Positions 11,101 to 22,110 of a stretch of 64,000 nt of DNA are shown here, one piece after another. A program made the translations under genes and the position numbers. Numbering within the stretch: the first letter of the stretch is position 1; each line of letters opens with the position of its first letter. Under the pieces are notes generated by a model. The model made no database searches, was not told the DNA's origin, and saw only the letters and a program-made list of their open reading frames with translations. Source of the DNA: Microvelia longipes (lineage: Eukaryota > Arthropoda > Insecta > Hemiptera > Veliidae); contig JACMZG010001863.1 in the NCBI GenBank assembly GCA_018340805.1, positions 26,615,690 through 26,679,689 on the forward strand. The letters are read 5' to 3'.

Positions 11101-14100
11101 CACTTATAAACAAACATCCTTACTTTTTCAGCATTATGTGATTTCCAGTATCTTCCTATCGATACTTCTTCTTATGACAAAGCTATTGATTTATCTAAAT
11201 CTTTACTTCCTCAAGACATTAGTGGAGACAATATCAATAAATGGCTGGAGTCGCCAATTGTTAGTCATTTTCCACCTCCTGCTTTTGCTAGAGTTGATAA
11301 CTTAGCTTCAAATGTGAGTTCAATCAATTCTTTTTTTAACTATATAAGAGTTACTTTATGAACTTTGAGTATTATCTTTTAATAAAGATAATAGTATTAA
11401 TAAGTGTGGAGAGGTCAAGCTTGGTAAATAGACAGTATTTTGTGGTCCTTTTTGCCATCCCCAAAATCAGCCATACATTATTAAGAGTGTGTTTGCGAGT
11501 GTGACCGGTCAGATCTGAATTAGTCATGTAATGGCGGCTATCACATGACACCTACCACATTTACCCCTACCACCGAAGTGACCAGAGTTATGTTGGCTGA
11601 CTCTTTTTTATCTCTTCTTGAGATCAATAAGTAACCTCAAGGTTTCCAGTATAACCTTTTAACAACGTGCTAGCGTTTGTTTACGCTTTGATATACTTGT
11701 CATTACTTTTGAAATCTTGTTAATGTTTTGTGTTGATGTGTACAACTCTAGGCTTTATTTTATCTCATTATTGCTAAATTTGATGAATTAACTGAAAGTA
11801 ACTAACAACAATATATTGTAACCTTAAAATAAATTTGTTTCTTTCAAGTCAGCGAATAAAGAAGCCAAAACAAACAAAAATAGGTAAAACTGACAAAATT
11901 GTTGGTAGGTCTGACTCAGCTAACCCACCTTTTTTTCGGTCACTTTGATCAGCAATGCTACCTTGATTTTTTAAGGTAAGCCCTCTGAGTAACTCCTCCT
12001 ACTTACCGGGAACATCATGCTAAACATGGCCCTTTAGTCAGAACTCATGAACCTACCCTAAAAAGCCGTTATCATATCTTCATTAAACCTCATACTATGA
12101 CAACGAAGAGACTTATACTATTGGAGGGAAGACTTGGGTAATATAGCATAGTGATAAGGGTTTTGGAAGCATGCCAATTTCTATTAGATACCATAATGGT
12201 ACTTACCCCTACTTTATAGAGAGTAGAAACTCCCCACCCCTTTACAACCCCTGTCAGTGCACACATTTTTAAAATCAAGTGGCTGAATTTCCTTTGAGGA
12301 GTACCAGCAATGTTCTAAAGAAAATTATCTGTGAAAAACTACATGCATATTAAAATTTACCATTTTTCAGTCTTATATGTATAGAGGAGCAAGTAAAGAT
12401 GAAAAAGAAGAATGCAAAGTAATAGGAAGAACTAGAAAGAGGCGCTCAGGACATGCAGTCTTTGTTTCATTTGATGTCAAGAATGTACCTACTAAACCTA
12501 AAGAAAAAGCACTCAAGTTTTTAGAAGTAAAACTATTAGATAAGCAATATGAAATTGTTAAGCAGGTGATTGTTTGTTTCATTTTTATGTCAACCCTTCC
12601 AGATTAATGACACAAAATAGTAAATAAATAAACTTTCGACTATCAATTAGTCATGATCCGTTTCAGGTGTTTTCAAGGCCTCTTAAGTGGTTTTCACAAA
12701 GTTGTCTGTTATTATTGTAGCTCCCAGTGTATTTATGCTGTAGAATTGAAACTTGTTACAAAAATTAATCTATAGGTGTAGTTTTGCTATCTGAAAAATA
12801 ATTTTTAAGGCGTATTAACCCACAATAATGACTCAGCAAAATTTTCGAATAATCATAAAATGTGCAACAATGTTGGGATGGGATTGAGATTTGGCACGCA
12901 TGTAGCTATGTATAAGACTAACATAAGTTTCATCTCATTGTCAGCATTAGTTCAATTTTTATCAAATGACTTGTGTATTGTGTGGATAAAGCCACTGGAA
13001 TAAATTACTTTTATATTTTGACTTTTCTTTTTATCAGTCAATAGTTAGTTATTATTTTTAATAAGTTAATAATTAAAAATAAGCTATTTTGATTTTTTTG
13101 GGTTTCTCTCATTTATGGTGAGAGGTCTCATGTACTGGTTATGAATCTGCTTTATTTAGAAAACATTTAATTTCTGAAAACAGTATAAGGGATTTGGCGA
13201 CATTTAAATGTATCTGCTGTTTTGTTAATTATTTTTATAGCATTATATTCTATGTTTTGTTTGTATTTTTACCTCTTACTAACTGTTAGAGGTGTGTGTT
13301 AAATTTCAATGAAACTTACTGCCCTGTTTTTTACCAGAAGAAAAAAAACTAATCCAAGGTGTAAATAACTTAACATAACCTTTTTGAACTAAACAAAACT
13401 ATCCATGACGTCTCATTTTTTGTTGGTTAAATTTTCTTGCCTCTCAAGCTATTTTAATTTACTACCCCTTTTAGTCTAACTTTAAAAATTGATTAAAAAT
13501 TCAAACAAGCATCAAATCAACTTTTTTTGGACTTTGAAGTTGAAGATGAACACTTTAAATTTTGAACAAATTATAAAAATACATGTTCCTCATTCCTTCA
13601 TGGCAAAGCAAATAGCATAAGTGCGCTTAAAACAAGCTGCTAAATTTGGAAGTAAGTTTTTACATCACTGATGTAGTTAAGGTCTTACTGGACTTAAAAC
13701 ACTTTCGACCACCTTCGTAAATAATAATTTTTAGATAAAATAAAGGCAAAAAAATCTGAAAGCTAAGTATTGTGTGAATAAAGCCACTGGAATAAATTGC
13801 TTTTATATTTTGACTCCTTTTTATCAGTCAATATTTCCCCATAAAGTAGTTTTGTTGTTAATTTATATGTTTTGATATATTGTTTCAGAAATTTGAAGAA
13901 AGACCTGTTTGGTCTAAATTAGCTCTTATGTGTGTTACTAAATTAAACCATGACTCCTTAAAGTATGTTTTACCTGCTACTGCTTATTATTTTGTAACGG
14001 GTCCTTTCAGAATTATGTGGTGCAAATTCGGTTATGATCCTAGAATTAATCCTGAAGCTAAATTATATCAGACCCTTGACTATAGAATGAGGTCTCGAGG

Positions 14101-14288
14101 TAAGATAACTTTTAGTTATAAGCAAAACTCAGGGTTCATTGGTGATTGTAAGGGGTTTTTCAAATGATAGAAGCGAGGAATGGAAAAAAGAAGAATAATA
14201 AGAGGAGGGAATGGGGGGTTAATTTCGTTTGGCTTCCTTCCGAAAAATTCCTACAATGTATGTCTTCAAAAGAATATATATATATATA

Positions 14289-14345
<57 letters not shown>

Positions 14346-17190
14346 ATGATATATGTATGTATGTATGTATATATATATTTATAGATATATATGAGTGTGT
14401 GTTTACTGTTTAACTGATTACATGTACTCACTGTTCACACATTTTTTTATAATATTTTGCTTATTATCTCACAGACATTTAAAATCTTTCTATGGACTCC
14501 TGGGGGTTTGCGGACCACACTTTTCGTAACCCTAATTTAGAACTTTATGCCCATTTTAATAATATATTTAAAATGTGGAAGTTCTACAAGTTTTGTAGTG
14601 AAACTAAAACGTTTTTGTGGAACAAATAATGGCATACTTTTAAATCTTGTCTTTTAATTTATATGAGAATCCACCAGTTGGTTGCACTTATGTGTGTCTA
14701 TAGCTGGTAAGAGAAGAAGAGAAAGATAAATGGATTGAGGCTTGTTGCCAGGTGGGTGATTGAAAAACATTTGTTTTTCTAACCTGTTTTAATTCAGGTT
14801 ACACATTGAGGTGTTCTCTTACTATAATAATCCCTGTTAAGAGCATTGCGGCTCATCAGGGGTAGCCCTTGCGAGAACCACCTCAGTTGGTAATGGCAAC
14901 TGTTTGGCTCCTAGTGTATTCTAAAGTTCGTGATAATTTATTTGTACAATAATCTTATATAAACTGAGAGAGGGTAACCTAGGATGCGAACTCCAGACCT
15001 TTGTGGTGTCAAAGGTCAATATAAATACTGTTGCTTTAACTGCGGAGGAGGCTATTGAATTTTACTAAAAAATTAAAATAAATTTTTAAAAAATCCATCA
15101 ATTATAGTGACACAGAGGAACAGATTCATCCAGTCAATGTCAACAATTAAAAGTGTTATACACACCAAAATATAAAATAACAAAACAATTATATGATTAT
15201 AGAAATCAAATTAAATTAATTTAAAAGCACATCATTAATAGCTAAAACAAAAGAGAAAAGCATATGATATAAACAATTGGCTTATTGAAGAAGGTTTCAT
15301 TAATTTTGCCTCTACATATCCACTGCAATGAAGAGATGAGTGAATTTAGTGAAGACCTTATGTTCCCACCAATTTTATTGGTTAATTAAAATCCTTAATA
15401 GAATATAAAAATAGAGAAGAAATATACCGAATTAAAAGAAATACTGATTGAGGTAACTAGATTTTTTATTCTGAAAAATAATGGTTTATAATGAAATGGT
15501 TGCAAAAGAATACTGTGTTGCCTTCAGTTATTTGACCAAAATTACTTGAAAGCTTCTACAACCTGATTTTATTTTATTACAGGTGGTCTTTCCCAACAAA
15601 TCAAAGCAAAAAGAAACTACACATTATATGTACTTCCAAACAAAACATCTCATCCTACTTCTAAATCAGCTAAAGTAACTTTTTCTCAGAAGGAAATAGA
15701 TGAGCAAGAACCCGTGGAAAATAGACCTAAATTAGTTGGAGATGAATATTTATTTACTCCAACTTCAATACCTCATACAAGACAGATGTTTTATCAGGTA
15801 TGTTAACCACACATTTTTATGTTAACAGTTGCATCATACCTTTGACATTTACTCTCAATCCCTTAAAAATGCTCTAGGAAAAAATGTGATTAATGTGATG
15901 TGTTTTTTGTTACTCATTGTTTGGTTAATTTGACTTAAATTACCCATGCAATAATTTTAGTGTTTAAAAATTCTGGCGTGCTGGTCCGCATGACAAGCGA
16001 TTTTCCTTTGGAATGCATGTTTCCGTGCTTAACAATACATTTGTTGCTTAAGCTTCAATTTATGCTTTATAACTTGAGCAGTTACTCAATTATCAAGCAC
16101 TACTTGTTCTGTATTTTTCAAAGGAAATGTGCATAACTATTCAGTTGGTTATACAAAACTATGCCTCTAAAATTGGCAGTGCACACCTTTATTTACACTA
16201 TTTTAATAGATGATTTCATGGTTGGTTTCTTTAAAGGTTTTAGTCCATTTCCTTTTAAAAATTCAGAAAAAATGAGTTACGATTAGTGCTTGATAATTGA
16301 GTAACTGCTTAAGTTATTAAGCATAAACTGAACCTTGTGCAAAAAATGGATTGTTAAGCACAGAAACACGCTTTACAAAGGAAATTATAAACTTATATAA
16401 TGTAAAAAAAATATCGTACCAATCGAGGTACCCTGGCTTTGAGTTCTCGAATCGACTCCAGACCACTCTCATTTTTCAAGTTAAATAAATATTATTGGCT
16501 TTAAAAGTTACATATCACTATGAACAATATTAATTACAATATTAAACAACAATTAAGGCTAACAAAGATTTATACAACTTTGTTGGCCAATTGTGTGTTA
16601 ATTATTTGTTTTTATTATGATTTGTAAGTTTTAGTCTTTCAGTTTTATTTTAGCCTGAAGTTGGCCATTGTTATGGTTGAAATATATAGTTTATTTATAT
16701 AAATAAGCTGTTAATGTTATTTATAGAACTAAAAGCCTTTTTATAACTAATTTAACTGTCTTATTTTTGTTTTAGTACATAGACTTAAAACTTCCTGAAA
16801 TAGAATCTCTATTTGCAAGATTGCCCAAGAATCCAGATGCTGTGTGTGATTCGAGAACTGGATTTCTGCCCAAAGGTTTTGATGTTCATTGTAGAGATGT
16901 TATAACAAGTTATATCACAGCAAACCTCAAAAAGAATTCAGATGAAAATAATCAAAGTATGTCCGCAGTTTCAAGTTGATTTTTTTTTTAAGCTCTGGCT
17001 GAAAGAATCATTAATGCTGGACTCTAATGCAGTAAAATAATGTACGTCTATTTTGCATTTTTCAGGTGTAGAAAAAGAAAGTGTAATGGAAACAGAAGAG
17101 GAAGAAATTGATGATGAAGAAGATGCTCAAGACTGGCAGGTAGAAAATATTGAGGATGATGATATTGATTGTGATTCTGATGATGAATGA
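8191..17190 (+). CDS. GTF3C5: General transcription factor 3C polypeptide 5 (TFIIIC subunit, Tau95 type)
   Basis: Eight exons: 8191-8307, 9752-9959, 11132-11313, 12371-12565, 13889-14099, 15583-15797, 16776-16956, 17066-17190. All phases close, giving 477 aa (human about 519). The start is the first ATG of the conserved N-terminus (ICIEYPGIV near residue 13, then F-R-T-L-G-G). Exon 2 has the LELRFRPDDPYCKP block and exon 3 the LCDFQYLPID block, both part of the N-terminal dimerisation region. Exon 5 (about residues 235-304) has the RPVW...GPFR..W.KFGYDPR block of the Tau95 DNA-binding domain. Exon 8 encodes a Glu/Asp-rich tail. In the family this subunit sits in the A-box-binding half of TFIIIC and helps recruit TFIIIB to tRNA-type genes. 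The exon 2 donor (GTTGGT) is weak but is the only one that keeps the frame. AATAAA candidates follow near 17912. Confidence 0.93.
8660..8830 (-). repeat. Dispersed repeat family R1, 3' portion
   Basis: In reverse it reads TTGACATATA.TACATAATGTAAACAAATCA, then a GTGG.AGTATGTCAC hairpin, then CTAGTAAT and a GGCCTCTTGGCCAAGAGGC palindrome. Matching copies are at 28190, 50230, 52480 and 63495. It lies in GTF3C5 intron 1. Confidence 0.65.
10640..10800 (+). repeat. R2 repeat fragment in GTF3C5 intron 2
   Basis: Contains the CATAAAATG.AGAAAAATG block and TATCAGCATTAGTTCAATTT, the same as in the 12655 copy. Confidence 0.5.
12655..12985 (+). repeat. R2 repeat copy in GTF3C5 intron 4
   Basis: The best R2 copy in this intron: TTTCAGGTGTTTTCAAGGCC near 12661, AAGTTGTCTGTTATTATTG, then CAATAATGACTCAGCAAAAT near 12823, GTATAAGACTAA near 12910, and TCAGCATTAGTTCAATTTTT near 12942. 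No coding potential. Confidence 0.65.
12970..13833 (+). repeat. Pair of about 70-bp direct repeats
   Basis: The unit at about 12973-13043 recurs at 13767-13833 with few changes. Both contain GATAAAGCCACTGGAATAAA (the second with AATAAAG at the start) and end in TTTATCAGTCAATA. Both lie in GTF3C5 intron 4. Confidence 0.7.
14273..14395. repeat. (TA)n-(TG)n compound microsatellite
   Basis: TA repeats run into TG repeats and then TATG repeats, in GTF3C5 intron 5. Confidence 0.95.
14837..15060 (-). mobile_element. tRNA-derived SINE (Val-like head), minus strand
   Basis: On the minus strand 15055 to 14985 reads like a tRNA: GTTAAAGC for the D arm, a perfect CCTTTG/CAAAGG anticodon stem, and a GAGTTCGCATCC B-box-like T arm. 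The body (14840-14960, GCGGCTCATCAGGGGTAGCC...) recurs without the head at 53712-53835. The anticodon loop lacks the invariant U33 in the obvious fold, so it is not a working tRNA gene. Confidence 0.5.
16004..16383. mobile_element. Foldback element, about 97-bp arms, in GTF3C5 intron 6
   Basis: The arms 16004-16100 and 16286-16383 are reverse complements with scattered mismatches, sharing GTGCTTAACAATCCATTT-type and GCAGTTACTCAATTATCAAG stretches. The spacer is about 185 bp. No ORF. Confidence 0.8.
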
Positions 17191-19943
17191 AACTAACTAC
17201 CAATTGAAGAATCATCTACTGTTGATATTTGCTGTTAGATATGAATATCCCAGGACCGGTTTTGGCTTAATGCCATTTTCAGCAGGCACTAAGCTGCTGC
17301 AACACTCGAGCTCTCAACTAATAAAGTTATTATCAGTGAATGACTTCTAGTCTCAATGAGCACGACGAGCCTTCTGAAGACGAGGAAGGGAGCAGGATAG
17401 GGTTTATGTAGAAAAACATTTATCTGAGTCAGGGACGTGATCCTGAGAAGTCAAGGTGTGCGAGTGAGTTGTAGCTGTAGTAATTTTTGAAAGCCTTGAA
17501 CCATGTTTCCCCTTATTTCATCTAAAATGTTCTACCCTGTATACCAATGAATGTTACACCTTCATTTTGTTGAAAATTATTATTGTGTTACTTATCAGAA
17601 ATAATTATTGTGTTACTCATTGTAAATTATTATTGGGCAACTTATGTTTAATTTTGAAGGGAGAAATTTAAACCTCTCTTTTTGTCATTCTAAAACATTA
17701 AAAAGAATCTGCTCCCCCCTCAACAATTTTTGCAACTGTGTATACCCTTCCCCCCATCATTTTGAGGGCCCCCCCTCCGGAAAAGAACCTGTCCGACATT
17801 ACGATGCATTGTGTCTTATATTATGTGTACCGGTGTCATGGTTTTATAACATCTATAATTGAACATTAGTTCTAAAAGCTCTTTATGTGAGAATGTCAAG
17901 ATATTTAACATAAATAAATGAGTCATGAACCTCTATGAAAAGAAAAGCAATTGTTTATACCATTGTAAGTAAAACATAGAGTATCTTAAAAGATTATTAT
18001 GATGCCAAGAAATTAAAAAAAAGATTAACTGTGTGTTTATGTATACTACTATAGTATGGCACACTGGGTTGCCATTGTTAGAAAGTTGACAGCATAGGAA
18101 AATAGTGTTGAGGAAGATAAAAAATTTTTAGGCCTCATATAATTTCCAGGACTATCCTCATTGGTTCCCTAGCATTATTTTCTCATTGTGTTATTCTTTA
18201 AAGATCAAATGTGTAAATAATACATTCTGTAATGTCTAGTGATATCATTCATTTATTCATAGGTTTGACTAAAGTATATATTTAATATATTAAAATTAAA
18301 GTTAACATGTCTGATGGTTCCATTTTATGTGTGTTTTATCTTTTTTGTTATATATCTTTTCCATTTTATCTGTCATCATTAAAATTGTATAATTAAATGT
18401 AATATATTTATAGAAATAAAAGAATCATTTAATTGAGTTGAAATTTGTCACAAGTGTATACCATTTCAATACAGCTAGTTTTGCAACAGTTTTTATTGGT
18501 AAGCAACATCAATGGGAAACAACTAGGAGCAAAACAAATTGTTTTATAGATAAATAAATAGTCTCACCATTAAATAGTTTATTAATATTAGATTATTAAA
18601 AAATGACTTAAAAGTTTAGTTTATTAGATAATTAAAAAATAGTTTAAATAGCTACTATATAATATATAACTGTCTTCAGCTTCAAGCATTACCGCTTTTT
18701 GAAGACGACATAACATAAAATACTTATAAATAAATTAACATAAATTTATAAATTATAATTAAATAATTATCATAAAATACCTTGCTAAAATTGATTAAAA
18801 TATGATGTAATCGTGTAATTTATAAATAAATAAAGTTATTATTATTATATACTATTTAGTGGAAAGATGATTTATGTATATATTTGATTACTCAGGAGAG
18901 CAGATATTTATATTAAATTGTTTTATAGTCTAAAGCCCAGCTAAGGGAGTCGGAAATTTGGAGGATTAGTATAGCTAATCTCATTAGGCAAGGTAAAATT
19001 CTGAGATAGCCTGTGAATTTTGCTCAATTTTAAATGATTACATTAAAATAAATATAATTTTTTTACTAATTGCCTTAGTAAAATCAAAATTAGCAGCTAC
19101 TTAAACAAGTTTGTTGAAAACATAAGTTACGTCATTTAAGAACACACAAGTAAGATTAGCTACTATGAGTGAAAGTCGGAAAATCAGATGATTTAACCAG
19201 GTAAGTAGACCAGCTTTTGAAGCCATTCATATTTGCTATTATTGAGATAACTTCCCTCTTTAGATGTATATTTGGGGTTCCAAAATAATTGTGGGTCTCT
19301 TAAAACTAACCCCCCCCCTCCCACATTCTTTAAAAAGGGATCTAATTAGTTCTATAAATGTTAAGTGAGATTTAAGAGTTCTTGAATTTCAAGAAATTGA
19401 GTCATAAAAGAAGTTGGAGAAACTTTTATTAGCTCTATTATTTAGCTCTACTTTAGCCAGAGTAGATGGTTAAATTCTAGTGTTCAGGTAGCTTTCCCAC
19501 CTAGACTGTGTGGCCTGTTTAAGTTTATAAGAACATTTTAACTCAAACTATATGAGCGCAATACAAACTGTTTTTCCTTTCTCACTTTTTCTATACTGGC
19601 TTTACTTACATACTGTAAATAGATACTTTAGGTATCACTGGCGTTAATTTACTTTTTTATTATTATTAATATAGTATCAAATGGATACTAGCCCTACAGT
19701 TTTCCCTTAACTTTGCTATCATACGAGACTGATGGGAACCAAGGAGTTAATGGATTGAGAATAATAAATTTGTCATCAAATCTTGAAAAGAGGCTAATGG
19801 GATCTTTTACCATGCAGTTGTCCCCTTTATACATTGAAAGATGTCATTTAATTTAGAAAAGAGGTGATAGGAATCCTTTTCCAACCAATTAATAGCCTAA
19901 AAATAAAACCCATATGACTAGACATGTCAACTAATATTAATAT
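17191..19943. other. Intergenic, GTF3C5 3' flank
   Basis: I see no gene. It holds the probable GTF3C5 3' UTR (AATAAA near 17912 and 18414) and a decayed MITE at 18079-18200. Short open frames near 17644-17862 run through low-complexity C-runs. Confidence 0.5.
18079..18200. mobile_element. Decayed MITE copy, TGACAGCAT family
   Basis: The left part has AGTTGACAGCATAGGAAAATA. The right part has CCTCATTGGTTCCC...ATTATTTTCTCAT, which in reverse matches the 55460-55602 element including its CCAATGAGG inner segment. Confidence 0.4.
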
Positions 19944-20841
19944 CATTGGTGTAGATAGCGAGGGAGGGGATTCCCTCCCCCAAGTTTTGGCTGGGGGGGG
20001 GCATTAAAACGCTTCAGTATTATTTTTTTTATTTTATTTTTAAAAGACTAAGATGTCTTATGTTTTTGTCCATACGTCACTATGTAATTAGTCATGAAAA
20101 CCCATAACTGATTAAAAGTATAATGTAATCTAAATTGCAATACTTGGGTTGAGTATTATGGGGTAGTAGGAGAATATCAGTCAGAGACAGTGATACTAAC
20201 GTGACGATGTGTGTGTGTGGGTACATAGGTTCGGTTGACATCGTTTAACAAGAAGTTGTTAGTGAGCTTCTGTCCCTTAAAAACTTGATACCTACTTAAA
20301 AAAAACCAACAGCTCTTGACTCTTCATTTGATCTATTAAAAGTTATAATTAAGAATAAATTAGTGGATGTAATTCCTAGCGTTACTACAGCTTACCGAAT
20401 CCTACTGACAATTCCAGTATCGGAAGCTGAAAGAAGTTTTTCAAAACTCAAAATAATAAAAAGCTATTTAAGAACCAAAATGAGCCAAGAGAGGTTATCA
20501 GGGTTGCCAATTATTTCAATTATTAGAGTCGGAAACTTCTAGTAGATTAGACCTAACTAAACTCAAAGTATTAGCCAGTGATAAAGTAAGGAGGTCTATT
20601 ATAGAAAATGCAATATAACTAACGCATATATTTGTAGATGAAGGTGAGGGTAAAAATATAAAGAAGTGTTTAGAAGGCGAGGAAACAATAGTAATCACAC
20701 CATAGTTTTTCCCAAACCCAAAAATGTGAGAGGGCTATTTTCTCCAGTTGGTAAAAATACATCTTTAGGGGTGACGATAAATGTTGGGGCATCGCTAGCC
20801 TTGTTTGCCCCCCCTAGAAAAAATACTTACCTACGCCACTG
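19944..20841 (+). mobile_element. hAT element remnant with transposase end
   Basis: The ends are CATTGGTGTAGATAGCGAGG (left) and the reverse of CAGTGGCGTAGGTAAG (right). The flanking 8-mers ATTAATAT and CTGAATAT agree at six positions, as expected of an old 8-bp hAT target duplication. It encloses the transposase fragment at 20310-20621. C/G homopolymer runs follow both ends, a pattern shared with the element at 29596-29975. Confidence 0.6.
20310..20621 (+). pseudogene. hAT transposase C-terminal (dimerisation) domain, broken
   Basis: Reading 20310 onwards gives ALDSSFDLLK, then VTTAYRILLTIPVSEAERSF, SKLKIIKSYLRT and MSQERLSGL, the classic C-terminal hAT block (IPVS..S.ERSFSKLK.IK..LR..M...RL). 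Two to three residues are missing before ERSFSK. After about 20515 the frame shifts: the continuation LDLTKLKVLASDKVRRS is in another frame and ends at TAA 20619. No DDE/RNase-H-like core is present upstream. Confidence 0.7.
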
Positions 20842-21518
20842 CTGAATATAGATAGAGTTAAAAGCTGATTCAAATGTCCATTAGTAATTATTTGACTTAT
20901 TTTCCTCTCCAAATAGTTGTTTGCTATTCTAATATTGCACGTCCCGTCATGACTACTTCCAATCATAATAAATTGTTACTTTTTCAAATTAAATAGTTGA
21001 CATATATACACAATTTAAAGTTAGCTCTTATTGATGTTTAACGGGTATTCATTAGTTACAAAGTGATGATTTTGGTTGAGCCCTTATTACAACCCTACAT
21101 GTAAAATAACTCATTTTGCTTCTGAAATAATCATAACAATGAATGCTTCATATTGAAACCAATAATATGCTATTAAGAATTACTTGAGTGTTTTCAGATT
21201 ATTCTTTAAAATCAAATAATAGCATAAATATATTCACATTAGTTTAATTTAAAAAGCTTGAGTCAAATTATATATATAAGACTTATTTAAGTATTTAATT
21301 CATTTTTTGTGCCTTCTTAGAATTAGCTAGAAACAGATTTAATAAATGAAACCAGGATAGTAAGTAAATACAACTTCTTAAAAAATAAAATTTAATAAAT
21401 ATACATTGTATTGGTCCTAATGATTTTATTTTACAAAACCAATATTCTTTAGAAATGACAAAAACTAACTTGGTTTTTTTATAATAAGGCACAAAAACTT
21501 GTGACATGATTTAACATA

Positions 21519-21775
21519 TTTAAAAACACATAAATTAAGATATTTTTTGTTTCATTTATTTGCTTAGATGTTTCGTAAAAAAATAATAGTTAAATTCTAA
21601 AAAATTACAGATTTTGACATAATAATTTCCACAAACCACAAATTGTACTTTTAAAAAACACATGAATTAAGATATTTTTATGTTTCATTTATTTGCTTAG
21701 ATTTCTCGTAACAAATAACTGTTAAATTCTAAAAATTAACAGATTTTGGATTATAATCCCTACAAGTTATAGTTA
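21519..21775. repeat. Tandem duplication, unit about 132 bp, two copies
   Basis: The segment from TTAAAAACACATAAATTAAG near 21520 is repeated from about 21652 with the same order of blocks: TTTCATTTATTTGCTTAGAT, a TCGTAA block, TTAAATTCTAAAAA, ACAGATTTTG. Confidence 0.75.
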
Positions 21776-22110
21776 AAGAATTCCCAAATTAAATTAATAT
21801 GAATATTGGATTATTTAACTCCTGTTTTCAATCTTTGGCTGTGGTTGTATAACAACCATCATCATAACAAGGTTCCTACAAATGGACCAGTAAATTTACT
21901 GTCAAGTAAACATTATGACATCTTTAAAACATGTAGACAACTTACTGCAGCAACCAAGAAATATCCTTCATATCAAGGTGAAACTAAAATACATTAGTTT
22001 ATGTCTGATTAGAACAATATTGAGATCTTCATTGATAATATTTTTTATAAACAACTTTTAGTATATGAATGAAATATTTTATACTAAAGTACAAAAATTG
22101 ATTACATAGT

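Noticed and set aside
11470..11960. Possible TIR element in GTF3C5 intron 3 (GTGACC ends)
   Set aside because: Only short and imperfect complementarity between the two sides.
17644..17862. 72-residue open frame downstream of GTF3C5
   Set aside because: Runs through C-homopolymers in probable 3' flank, with no similarity.
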